A stretch of DNA of 64,000 bases from Luteitalea pratensis. Its GTDB lineage: Bacteria > Acidobacteriota > Vicinamibacteria > Vicinamibacterales > Vicinamibacteraceae. Shown piece by piece: positions 36,854-45,117 of this stretch; position 1 is the stretch's first letter, and the number at the start of each line of letters is the position of its first letter. The translations under genes and the position numbers were made by a program. The notes under the pieces were generated by a model. That model saw only the letters and a program-made list of their open reading frames with translations, made no database searches and had not been told where the DNA came from. Location of the stretch: the NCBI RefSeq assembly GCF_001618865.1, contig NZ_CP015136.1:3693001-3757000 (forward strand), given 5' to 3'.

Positions 36854-37591
36854 ATAGCCGAGTCCGACGACCGTCTCGATCTGATCGCCCGCGGTTCCCA
36901 GCTTGGCCCGCAGCCGGCCGATGTGCACGTCCACCGATCGGGTCTCGATCGAACGGTCGTAGCCCCACACACGCTCCAGCAGCCGATCGCGCGAGAGCAC
37001 GCGACTCCTGTTCTCCACCAGGCACTGCAGCAACTCGAACTCCCGCCGCGTCAGCTTGACCGCCTGGCCGGCGACGTGAATGGCCACCGCATCGAAGTCG
37101 GCGGTCAGGTGCGTGCCGCGGTACACGGTCGCAGCCGGACCCTGTGCGGGCGAGATCTGCGGCCGCCGCAGCACCGCGCGGACGCGCGCCGCGAGTTCAC
37201 GCAGGCTGAACGGCTTGGTGACGTAGTCGTCGGCGCCGAGGTCGAGGCCGGACACGCGATCGACCTCGGTCGTCCGCGCCGTCAGCATGATGATCGGCAC
37301 CTGCTTGGTCGTCGGCCGCGAGCGCAGGATCCGGCACACCTCGAATCCCGAGAGGACCGGCAGGTTCAGGTCGAGGACGATCAGGTGTGGCTGCTGCTCG
37401 GCCACGGCCTTGAGCGCCGCGTCGCCGCTGTTGACCATCGTCACGACGGTATCCGGCTCGCGTTCGAGCGTGTGCTTGATCAGGCCGGCGATGTCTTGTT
37501 CGTCCTCGACGACGAGGATGCGGGTCGTGGTCGTCGTGAGGCCTGGGACGGACCAGGTCGGGGGGGTGGTGCCTTGCGAATGAGCCAGCGT
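36836..37591 (-). CDS. PhoB/OmpR-family response regulator (no adjacent kinase)
   Basis: A 251-aa regulator. The receiver domain has the acidic pair VVEDEQD, phospho-acceptor Asp in LIVLDLNLP, Thr in MLTART and Lys in VTKPFS. The C-terminal winged helix includes LTRREFELLQCLVENRSRVLSRD and SVDVHIGRLRAKLG. A GTG start at 37591 is chosen because AGGAG sits six bases upstream; earlier in-frame starts lack an RBS. Location beside DUF47-pit suggests phosphate control, but no PhoR-type kinase is adjacent. Confidence 0.93.
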   Translation of the reverse strand, partial: TLAHSQGTTPPTWSVPGLTTTTTRILVVEDEQDIAGLIKHTLEREPDTVVTMVNSGDAALKAVAEQQPHLIVLDLNLPVLSGFEVCRILRSRPTTKQVPIIMLTARTTEVDRVSGLDLGADDYVTKPFSLRELAARVRAVLRRPQISPAQGPAATVYRGTHLTADFDAVAIHVAGQAVKLTRREFELLQCLVENRSRVLSRDRLLERVWGYDRSIETRSVDVHIGRLRAKLGTAGDQIETVVGLGYRFVDA

Positions 37592-37634
37592 CACGCAGTT
37601 CTCCTGGAAGCAGGCAACGGCACGCGACCTTCTG

Positions 37635-37652
37635 GTCACGTTCCTGTCACGC
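37635..37652. promoter_or_regulatory. Possible PHO box (11-bp direct repeat) upstream of response regulator
   Basis: GTCACG occurs at 37635-37640 and 37646-37651, exactly 11 bp apart, about 45 bp upstream of the regulator start. The GTCAC core resembles the TGTCA of the E. coli PHO box. The remaining sequence to 38103 shows no convincing gene; a short remnant of a family-H REP (CTCGACGCTTA) lies near 37753-37763. Confidence 0.35.
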
Positions 37653-38103
37653 TACGTCGTGGTCGTTTCCCTGCTGTGTCGCATGCGTTAAATGTGGGTT
37701 ACAAGCGTGGCCGCTGTCGGAAACGTGTCCCCTGCCGGCCCGAAACCACAAGCTCGACGCTTAGGACACGGGGATCGTGCCCACGCAGTCCTCCTGCAGA
37801 CAGCGAGCGCCCTGACGTCCGGTGAGGGCACTTGCAAACGGACTGCAGAATGACGGAGCGTCCAATCAATGTGTGTGCAAACGAGATCGAGCGTGGTCAC
37901 CGGCTGGTTAGCCCATGACGCTGTCCATGCGGTGCGGTACGTCCGCGCAAGGAGCGGAATATTCCTCACTTCGGTTCGCGGCGTTCGGGCGCGCACATCC
38001 GGCACCACGCGGATGGCCGGGCACGGAAACTGCGTTCCCGATCCACGGCGGATGTCGCGATCGACAGAGGAGGTTGGCCGTGGGGGCATCGGGGCTTCGA
38101 CAG

Positions 38104-38787
38104 ATGACACGCCTGGGGATGCTGGGCGGCATGGCGGCGGTGTCGGCGTACCTCGCGTACGCAGGAGTGACCTGGCTCCGATACGGGCGTCCTCGTCCGG
38201 CCGGGCCTCACGAGCGCGATGAGTTCCTCGATCGTTTCATGCCGCTCTACGACGTGGTGGAGCGGCAGCACATGGCCGTCGACGCGCCGGCAGCAGTGAC
38301 GCTGGACGTCGCTCGTATGCTCGCACTGGACACCATCCCGTTGGCGCGCGCCATCTTCCGGGCGCGTGACCTTCTCCTCGGCAGCGAGCCACGGCGCAAT
38401 GACCTGCCGGCCGGTCTCATCGATGAAATGCGCGCACTCGGGTGGGGCGTGCTCGCCGAAGAGCCAGGATCGGAAATCGTCCTGGGCGCGGTCACCCGAC
38501 CGTGGGAGTCGAACCCCACGTTCCATGCGGTTGATCCCCGGCACTTCGCACAGTTTGCTGCGCCAGGCCTCGTCAAGATCGTGTGGACGCTGCGTGCCGA
38601 TCCCGTCGCGCCGTGCGCGTCGATCTTCCGGACCGAGACACGTGCGATGCCAACTGATCACGACGCCAGTGCCAGGTTCCGTACCTACTGGGCATTCCTC
38701 TCGCCCGGGATCCGCCTGATCCGCCGCGCAACTCTCGGGCCGATCAAGCACACGGCGGAACGCCGGTTCGCGGCGAGCGCGGGATGA
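38104..38787 (+). CDS. Uncharacterised protein, SRPBCC-like
   Basis: A 227-aa protein with an N-terminal hydrophobic helix (about residues 4-22). The rest resembles uncharacterised polyketide-cyclase/SRPBCC-type proteins: VVERQHMAVDAPAAVTLDVA at the start of the fold, GWGVLAEEPGSEIVLGAVTRPW in the middle, and a C-terminal FRTYWAFLSPGIRLIRR. Probably binds a hydrophobic ligand; no substrate can be given. ATG at 38104 is preferred because upstream residues (frame open from 37915) are low-complexity and Arg-rich. Confidence 0.7.
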   Translation: MTRLGMLGGMAAVSAYLAYAGVTWLRYGRPRPAGPHERDEFLDRFMPLYDVVERQHMAVDAPAAVTLDVARMLALDTIPLARAIFRARDLLLGSEPRRNDLPAGLIDEMRALGWGVLAEEPGSEIVLGAVTRPWESNPTFHAVDPRHFAQFAAPGLVKIVWTLRADPVAPCASIFRTETRAMPTDHDASARFRTYWAFLSPGIRLIRRATLGPIKHTAERRFAASAG

Positions 38788-38852
38788 CGACGTCCAGCAG
38801 CCACCGCACCGGAGGGGCTCACCAGAGTCTAACGGCCGCCCCGCGGCTTCGG

Positions 38853-39098
38853 CTAGTCACGGAAGCGGGCCAGGGGCACGAAGTGGATCAGATCCTCCGA
38901 CAGCCACGCATCCACCGCGCGGTCATGCGCCAGCAATCGGGCCCCCTCCATCGCCCGGCTGCGGCGCTCGTACCGCAGATGTGGACACTCCGGCACGATC
39001 GCGACGCTGTACTGCCCGGTGGCACACGTGCGGGCGACGAGGACGTCACCGTCCTGCGGCAAGCTGTGCGGCGAGTCTGAATCGACGTGGAACTCCAT
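38853..39098 (-). CDS. Small hypothetical protein
   Basis: An 81-aa ORF beginning MEFHVDSDSPHSLPQDGDVLV. The composition looks protein-like (balanced acidic and basic residues, predicted beta then alpha), unlike the Arg/Pro-rich shadows nearby. No family is recognised. The following 315 bp (39099-39413) contains nothing else I can support. Confidence 0.45.
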   Translation of the reverse strand: MEFHVDSDSPHSLPQDGDVLVARTCATGQYSVAIVPECPHLRYERRSRAMEGARLLAHDRAVDAWLSEDLIHFVPLARFRD

Positions 39099-39413
39099 GA
39101 CTGCTCCGGCGGCCCGCGTGCCAGCCGACGTGTGTGCGACGTCGATGGAAGCCGGCACGCCAGTACGCCCTCGACCCCGAAGCGTGCACGCCGCATGCCC
39201 GCGTCGTGAGCTGGAGGTCTGCAGGCTCATGCCCACTACGTGAGGACGCATCATGCAGCCGGTGGGTAAACATCGGCGCCAGTACGCAAAATTCCCCGCG
39301 CTGCGATGTCCGCCGGACGTGCCTGCGTGGCTCCCGAAGGCCTGGCCCCATTCCAGGTCGGCATCGTCCTTGCTGACTCTACAGTCGGCAAGGAATCACG
39401 AAGGGAGCCACAT

Positions 39414-40523
39414 GTGAGCGCCATGAAGGCAGTTGTCTTTGGTGGCACCAATCAACTGCGCATCGAAGAGCGTCCGATTCCGGTTCCGGGGACGGGCGAG
39501 GCGGTCATCCGCATCACGACGACGACGATCTGCGGGACAGACGTCCACATCGTGCGAGGCGAGTATCCGGTGCGTCCCGGGCTGATCCTCGGGCACGAAC
39601 CCGTCGGCGTGATCGCGGCACTCGGTGACGGGCTGGAGCCCGAATACCGCATCGGTCAACGTGTCATCGTCGGGGCCATCACGCCGTGCGGGCAGTGCTT
39701 CAGCTGTCTCGGCGGTTCGCACGCACAGTGCGGAGGTCCGCTGGGCGGATGGCGCTTCGGCAACACCATCGACGGCGCATGGGCCGAGTACCTGCGCGTG
39801 CCGGATGCGCGGGCCAACCTCGCGGTGATACCGGACAGCTTGAGTGACGAGCAGGTCGTCCTGCTGCCAGACATCTTCTCGACCGGACTCAGCGGCGCCG
39901 AGAGCGGCAATGTGCGCGTGGGTGACGCGGTCGCCGTATTCGCTCAGGGTCCAATCGGCCTGTGCGCGACCTTGGGTGCCAAACTTCGCGGCGCCGCGCT
40001 CATTGTCGGTGTCGATGCGGTCCCTGAGCGCCTCGAGATGGCACGCCGCTTCGGTGCGACGCATGTGGTCAATGTGCGCGAGCAGGACCCAGTAGCGGAG
40101 ATTCGCCGCTTGACGGGCGGCCGCGGCGTCGACGTCGCCATCGAGGCGCTGGGCCGGCAGGAAACGTTCGAGAATGCTTTGCGTTCTACCCGGCCTGGGG
40201 GGACGGTCTCGAGCCTCGGTGTGTACTCGGGAAAGCTGGTCGCCCCGTACGAGGCCATTCACGCCGGATTGGGAGACCAGCGGATCGTGATGACGCTGTG
40301 CCCGGGTGGCAAGGAGCGCATGCGCCGGTTGCTCGAACTGGTGGCCCACGACCGCGTGGATCTGACGCCGCTGGTGACGCACCATTTCGCGTTCGACGAC
40401 ATTCACGAGGCCTTCGAGATGTTCAGCAGTCAGAGGGCTGGTGTGATGAAAATCGCATTGACACCGCAGGCCGTAGGTGAACTGGTAGCCCAGCGCGTGA
40501 CTGCTCGTGCGTTCAGGCAGTAG
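39414..40523 (+). CDS. Zinc-dependent alcohol dehydrogenase family protein
   Basis: A 369-aa medium-chain dehydrogenase. Catalytic zinc ligands lie in TICGTDVHIV and GLILGHEPVG. The structural zinc lobe is CGQCFSCLGGSHAQC, and the NAD(P) fold contains VFAQGPIGLCA with acidic VGVDAV at the end of the second strand, suggesting NAD. GTG at 39414 is chosen since GGGAG lies eight bases before it; an ATG at 39423 is too far. It oxidises or reduces small alcohols; the sequence resembles isopropanol/threonine-type enzymes. Confidence 0.9.
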   Translation: MSAMKAVVFGGTNQLRIEERPIPVPGTGEAVIRITTTTICGTDVHIVRGEYPVRPGLILGHEPVGVIAALGDGLEPEYRIGQRVIVGAITPCGQCFSCLGGSHAQCGGPLGGWRFGNTIDGAWAEYLRVPDARANLAVIPDSLSDEQVVLLPDIFSTGLSGAESGNVRVGDAVAVFAQGPIGLCATLGAKLRGAALIVGVDAVPERLEMARRFGATHVVNVREQDPVAEIRRLTGGRGVDVAIEALGRQETFENALRSTRPGGTVSSLGVYSGKLVAPYEAIHAGLGDQRIVMTLCPGGKERMRRLLELVAHDRVDLTPLVTHHFAFDDIHEAFEMFSSQRAGVMKIALTPQAVGELVAQRVTARAFRQ

Positions 40524-40592
40524 AACGGCAGACACTCGGACACGGCGCCGAGGTGTTCTGCCTGGGCGCCGGTTTGCGACCCGGGAGGCACC

Positions 40593-41795
40593 ATGCGCGC
40601 CGTGGCAGCTCATGTCGTAGATGGACACGTCAGTCGTGGCTTCGAGGCGGTCCGCGACGCGTTCGAGGCGAACTTCGATCGACACGGAGAGGTGGGCGGC
40701 GCGTGCTGCGCCTACTACCGTGGCGAGAAAGTCGTAGACCTATGGGGCGGTGTCCGGAACCAGGTGACCGATACGCCCTGGGAGCGGGACACGATGGTGG
40801 TGGTCCACTCGGCCACCAAGGGCCTGGCCGCGATGACCCTGGCGATCGCCCACTCGCGCGGGTGGCTGGACTACGAGGAGCGGGTGGCGACCTACTGGCC
40901 GGAATTCGCGCAGCAGGGCAAGCAGACGATCACCGTACGTCAACTGCTCGCGCACCAGGCCGGGCTGTTCGCCTTCGATGAGCCGGTCGACCGCGACGTC
41001 GTCGCGGACCTCGACCGGCTTGCCGGCGTGATGGCTCGCCAGAAGCCGGCATGGGAACCCGGGATGCGGCAGGCATATCACGCACTTACCCTCGGGTTCT
41101 ACGAGGGGGAGCTGATGCGCCGCATCGATCCCAGGCACCGCTCCCTGGGACAATTCTTCCACGACGAGGTTGCCGCGGCGCTCGGCGAGGACGTCCATAT
41201 CGGTCTGCCGCAGGACATTCCGAATTCTCGGCTCGCCGTCCTGGCCCCGCCCGGGCGCCTTGCCCTGCTCTGGGGGTTCCCGCTTCGGCTCACCCTCGAG
41301 GCCTTGAACCCGCGCTCAAACATTCATCGCGCCCTGATGGTGAATCCGGGCGCGGCAGTGTATCTCGACGAGCCGCGTGTCTATGCGCGCGACCTCGAAG
41401 TGCCGTCCGGCAACGCGGTGGGTAGCGCGCGCGGCATCGCGCGCGCCTACGGCGTGTTCGCCAGCGGCGGCCGCGAGCTGGGACTTCGGCAGGAAACGCT
41501 CGACCTGCTGGCGGCCCGGGCAGTTCCGCCCGGTCGCGGGTTCCATGACGAGTGCATGAAGGCCGAGGGCCTCGAGTTCTCGCTGGGCTTCATGAAGTCG
41601 TGCCCGGCCTTCCCGTTCGGCAGCGCCAGTGCCTATGGGGCGCCAGGCGCAGGCGGCGCGATGGGCTTTGCCGATCCCGAGACGGGCATCGGTTACGGCT
41701 ACGTGACCAGCCAGATGGGAACGACACTGACTGGCGACCCGAGAGACGTCGCGCTCCGTGATGCACTCTGCGCCTCGCTCCGGAAGCAGTGCTGA
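40593..41795 (+). CDS. Serine hydrolase of the beta-lactamase/esterase EstB family
   Basis: A 400-aa class-C beta-lactamase-fold protein. The catalytic S-x-x-K is in VVHSATKGLAAM near residue 72, and the Tyr motif appears as QAYHALTLGF. A C-terminal GAPGAGGAMGFADPETG matches the HxG-like glycine-rich strand of EstB-type esterases. No signal peptide, so it is probably a cytoplasmic esterase rather than a beta-lactamase. The 250 bp after it hold no gene I can support. Confidence 0.9.
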   Translation: MRAVAAHVVDGHVSRGFEAVRDAFEANFDRHGEVGGACCAYYRGEKVVDLWGGVRNQVTDTPWERDTMVVVHSATKGLAAMTLAIAHSRGWLDYEERVATYWPEFAQQGKQTITVRQLLAHQAGLFAFDEPVDRDVVADLDRLAGVMARQKPAWEPGMRQAYHALTLGFYEGELMRRIDPRHRSLGQFFHDEVAAALGEDVHIGLPQDIPNSRLAVLAPPGRLALLWGFPLRLTLEALNPRSNIHRALMVNPGAAVYLDEPRVYARDLEVPSGNAVGSARGIARAYGVFASGGRELGLRQETLDLLAARAVPPGRGFHDECMKAEGLEFSLGFMKSCPAFPFGSASAYGAPGAGGAMGFADPETGIGYGYVTSQMGTTLTGDPRDVALRDALCASLRKQC

Positions 41796-42048
41796 GGCGC
41801 TAATGCGCGCGGCCACTCGTCGCCTCAACGTGTGTCCTGCCAGCAGAGCCGTGTCCAACGGTGGTAGCTCGCGATGCCAATAGCGATTTGACGGCGCTTC
41901 CGGGAAGCCTCGCACTTGCATCTGCTCCGATTGCCAGAACCGCGACCTCCCGGGCCGCAAAAAATTTGTGTTGTCTGCAGCAGCGTGCGCCCGGACGATA
42001 TGAGGCATGGCGCCGGAACCCCCGCGAGCCCGGCCTGAGGAAAGAACG

Positions 42049-43668
42049 ATGACAGGATCTTCGCGCGCACGGCGCCTGGCCATCGGCGCCCTGCTGTCGG
42101 CGTCGCTTGGCGCGGCCTGCGGCGGACAGGAGGCCACGCCTTCCGCGCCCGCAACGTCTCCCGCTGCTGCTGCCACCACGTCGGCGGCCCCGGCACCACC
42201 AGCCAATCCCGTCCCGGCTCCGACTGCGGACCCGGCCCTGGCCGCCACGGTGCCTGCCGATGCACCCATCCCTCCCACCGCGTCTCCCTACGACGCGCTT
42301 CCGGAGGGAGTACGGCGCCTGATCGACCGGCCGTCCTCAGGCGACCTCGACGAGATGGTGAAGCGGCGGTCGATCCGCGTCGGTGTCACGTTCAACCGCA
42401 CCCACTACTTCATCGATCGTGGCCAGGAGCACGGGCTCACCTATGAGGCGCTGAAGTCGTTCGAAAAGGACCTCAACGAACGTCTCAAGACCGGCAACCT
42501 CAAGGTCCACGTGGTCATCGTGCCGATGTCACGCGATCAACTGCATGCGGCCCTGGCGGGCGGAACCATCGACATGGTCGCGGCCATGGTCACCGTCCGG
42601 CCGGAGTTGGAAAAGGTCGCCGCCTTCTCGGTGCCGACACGCACCAACGTGAACCAGGTGGTGGTGACCGGACCGGGTGCACCGCCGCTCGCGACGCTCG
42701 ACGACCTCGCGGGACGGGAGGTGTTCGTTCGCAAGGCGAGCGCATATTACGGTTCGCTGACCCAGCTCAGCACGCAGCTGACCGGCCGCGGCAAGCCGGC
42801 CATCGTCATCCATGAGGCGCCGGACGTGCTCGAGGACGATGACATCCTCGAGATGGTCAACGCCGGCCTGATGCCGATCACCATTGTCGACGACTACCTG
42901 GCGCAGTTCTGGCAGCAGGTGTTCACCGACATCAAGGTGCATCCGGATCTCGCCGTCCGGACCGGCGGAACGCTGGCCATCGCCTTCCGCAAGGAGAATC
43001 CGAAGCTGCGTGCCGTGGTGGACGAGTGGGTCCTCAAGCACGGTCGAGGCGACACGTTGCGTGCGGTGCTCGAGCAGCGCTACCTGAAGAACGTGAAGTT
43101 TGCCAAGAACGCCACGACGGATGCCGAGCGGCGCAAGTTCAGGGAGGTGATCGAGCTGTTCAGGAAGTACGGGGGCCAGTACGACATGGATTACCTGTTG
43201 ATGGCGGCGCAGGGATACCAGGAATCGACGCTGGACAACAACGTGAAGAGCCCCGTCGGCGCGGTGGGCGTGATGCAGGTGATGCCACCGACGGGCAAGC
43301 AGCTCAATGTCGGGGACATCCACAAGCTGGAGCCCAACATCCATGCCGGCGTCAAGTACATGCGGTTCATGATGGACCAGTACTTCAAGGACGAATCGAT
43401 CGACCCGTTGAACAAGGGGCTCATGACGTTTGCCGCCTACAACGCCGGGCCGGGTCGACTGCGGCAACTGCGGCGGGAGGCAGCGGAGCGCGGGCTCAAC
43501 CCCAACGTCTGGTTCGGCAATGTCGAGCGCGTCGCATCCGAGCGGATCGGCCGCGAGACGGTCACCTACGTCAGCAACATCTACAAGTACTACCTCGCAT
43601 ACACGCTCTTGAGCGCGCAGCACGACAGGCGGGTCGACGCAAAGGCGCAAATAAGAAAGTCGCAGTGA
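42049..43668 (+). CDS. MltF-like lytic murein transglycosylase lipoprotein
   Basis: A 539-aa lipoprotein. Signal with lipobox ending GAAC (Cys about 24), then a Pro/Ala-rich linker to about residue 85. A solute-binding-type domain (IRVGVTFNRTHYFIDRGQE) fills 105-345. A C-terminal SLT domain has the catalytic Glu in AAQGYQESTLDNN and GAVGVMQVMPPTG, with FAAYNAGPGRL. This is the domain order of MltF, which cleaves peptidoglycan from the outer membrane. AGGAAAG precedes the ATG. Confidence 0.93.
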   Translation: MTGSSRARRLAIGALLSASLGAACGGQEATPSAPATSPAAAATTSAAPAPPANPVPAPTADPALAATVPADAPIPPTASPYDALPEGVRRLIDRPSSGDLDEMVKRRSIRVGVTFNRTHYFIDRGQEHGLTYEALKSFEKDLNERLKTGNLKVHVVIVPMSRDQLHAALAGGTIDMVAAMVTVRPELEKVAAFSVPTRTNVNQVVVTGPGAPPLATLDDLAGREVFVRKASAYYGSLTQLSTQLTGRGKPAIVIHEAPDVLEDDDILEMVNAGLMPITIVDDYLAQFWQQVFTDIKVHPDLAVRTGGTLAIAFRKENPKLRAVVDEWVLKHGRGDTLRAVLEQRYLKNVKFAKNATTDAERRKFREVIELFRKYGGQYDMDYLLMAAQGYQESTLDNNVKSPVGAVGVMQVMPPTGKQLNVGDIHKLEPNIHAGVKYMRFMMDQYFKDESIDPLNKGLMTFAAYNAGPGRLRQLRREAAERGLNPNVWFGNVERVASERIGRETVTYVSNIYKYYLAYTLLSAQHDRRVDAKAQIRKSQ

Positions 43669-43693
43669 CGCTGTGAGGGGCAAAGCGGACGGG

Positions 43694-43756
43694 CTCCAGC
43701 CTCCAGCCTCCAGCCTCCAGCCTACGCGTTACGGCTTACGGCGTATGGCTTACGCC
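43694..43756. repeat. Heptamer tandem array of nine units
   Basis: Nine consecutive 7-bp units: CTCCAGC x4, CTACGCG, TTACGGC x2, GTATGGC, TTACGCC. The phase never slips over 63 bp, although the unit sequence changes midway. The array ends immediately before the stop codon of the minus-strand sialidase-like gene, in the gap between two convergent genes. Confidence 0.85.
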
Positions 43757-45067
43757 TCAAGGCAGGCGCATCAAGCCGGCGCGAACCTGCGAGTCGTCGC
43801 CACCTGTCGTCCAGGCGGTGAACACGCCTGCAGACGACGACGCCAGCACGGGATGGCTGGCGTTGCCCTGGGAGGGCAGTCGCACGACCTCGCCGAACGC
43901 GGGCGCTGCGTCGGCCTTGACGGTGAGCCGGCGCAGGGCGGCAACCCGGCGGCCATCGATCAGTTCGTCCCACGCCACCACGAGGGTCCCGTCGGCTGCG
44001 AGCGCGATCTGGGGATGCATCGGTTTGGGGCTGCCCAGCGTCGGGATGCGCACACGCGGCGTGAATCGCTGGCCGTCCCGCGAGGACGCGTAGAACAGGG
44101 CCCCGACCGGTTCGTCGCCGCCAATGACGGTGGGCCAGACGATGTGCGTGACGCCGCCGGCGTCCACCACCAGCGCGGGCCCGTCGTCAGGGCAGCCGTT
44201 GATGGCCCAGCCGTCCTCGCTGACCCGTGAGGGTGCGGAGAACGACCGGCCACCGTCCCGCGAGATCGCGAAGGCGATGTCTCGCAGGTCGCCCGGATAC
44301 ACGTGACGCCACGCCGCGACGAGCATGCGTCCTCGGCCAGCGGCGAGGGCGGTCTTGCAGCAGTAGCACACGCCTGCGGTGATTTCACGTTCCTTCACGG
44401 CCCCGGTGCCCGACGACGCGTAGAACAATGACGACCCTTGCGCCATCACCGATGAATCGCCATTGGCAGGCGCGCCGTGGCCATGGCGTGCGGTCTTCGC
44501 CGTCTCGCCCTGGGCGGCACGACGCGCGGCGAGTCCGCGGTGATCGAGCCATACGGCATGCGCGTCGCCACGATCGTCGACCGCCAGTGCGGGCCAGCCG
44601 CGGTCCCCGATCGCGCCGTCCGACTGCAGGTCGATCGGCGCCGTGAACGTCAGGCCTCCATCCGTCGATCGCGCCACCTTGATGCCAGTGGCCGCGCCGC
44701 GCGCATTCCACAGCACGGTGACCGTCGGCACCGCCTGGCCGGCGACCTTGTGGAGGGCGACGCGTGGCGGCAGTTCTCCGCCCAGACGACCCTCACCCGG
44801 GGTACGGTTTACCTGCACGGGAGCGCCAAACGCGCGCCCGCCATCCCGGCTCGTGGCGACGAACACGTCGGCCTTGCCGTCGGCGCTGGCGCCCCACGCG
44901 ACCGCCACGAACGCTTGTTCGGCCGCCACGGAGGGCGTGGCGTCGGCGCGGCCGGGGACATCGAATGCCACGACGCCGCCGTCGGGAAGGGGCGCGGCGG
45001 CCGGCCAGGTCGCCAGCCCCGCGGCGATGGCGGCAACGAGGAGCACCTTCAGGTATCTGCGTGACAT
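43757..45067 (-). CDS. Secreted sialidase-like (BNR repeat) propeller protein
   Basis: A 436-aa exported protein with signal peptide at residues 1-24. Asp-box/BNR motifs such as TSRDGGRAF, RSTDGGLTF, SRDGGRSFSAP and SSRDGQRF are spaced through the chain, predicting a six-bladed propeller like that of sialidases. No complete sialidase Arg triad can be assigned. An unusual Cys cluster GVCYCCKTALA lies near residue 225, with another Cys in INGCPDDGP, perhaps a metal site or disulfides. Start at 45067 gives the signal peptide. Confidence 0.8.
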   Translation of the reverse strand: MSRRYLKVLLVAAIAAGLATWPAAAPLPDGGVVAFDVPGRADATPSVAAEQAFVAVAWGASADGKADVFVATSRDGGRAFGAPVQVNRTPGEGRLGGELPPRVALHKVAGQAVPTVTVLWNARGAATGIKVARSTDGGLTFTAPIDLQSDGAIGDRGWPALAVDDRGDAHAVWLDHRGLAARRAAQGETAKTARHGHGAPANGDSSVMAQGSSLFYASSGTGAVKEREITAGVCYCCKTALAAGRGRMLVAAWRHVYPGDLRDIAFAISRDGGRSFSAPSRVSEDGWAINGCPDDGPALVVDAGGVTHIVWPTVIGGDEPVGALFYASSRDGQRFTPRVRIPTLGSPKPMHPQIALAADGTLVVAWDELIDGRRVAALRRLTVKADAAPAFGEVVRLPSQGNASHPVLASSSAGVFTAWTTGGDDSQVRAGLMRLP

Positions 45068-45117
45068 GCCATTGTCAGGGTAGCTGAGCGGTCGCGGGCA
45101 GGAAAACGGGCGTGGCC

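Noticed and set aside
37688-38110. 140-codon minus-strand ORF in the gap upstream of the response regulator
   Set aside because: Cys/Arg/Pro-rich with no RBS or family; the region looks non-coding.
41861-42052. 63-codon plus-strand ORF upstream of the MltF-like gene
   Set aside because: Out of frame with MltF, overlaps its start region, and has shadow-like composition.
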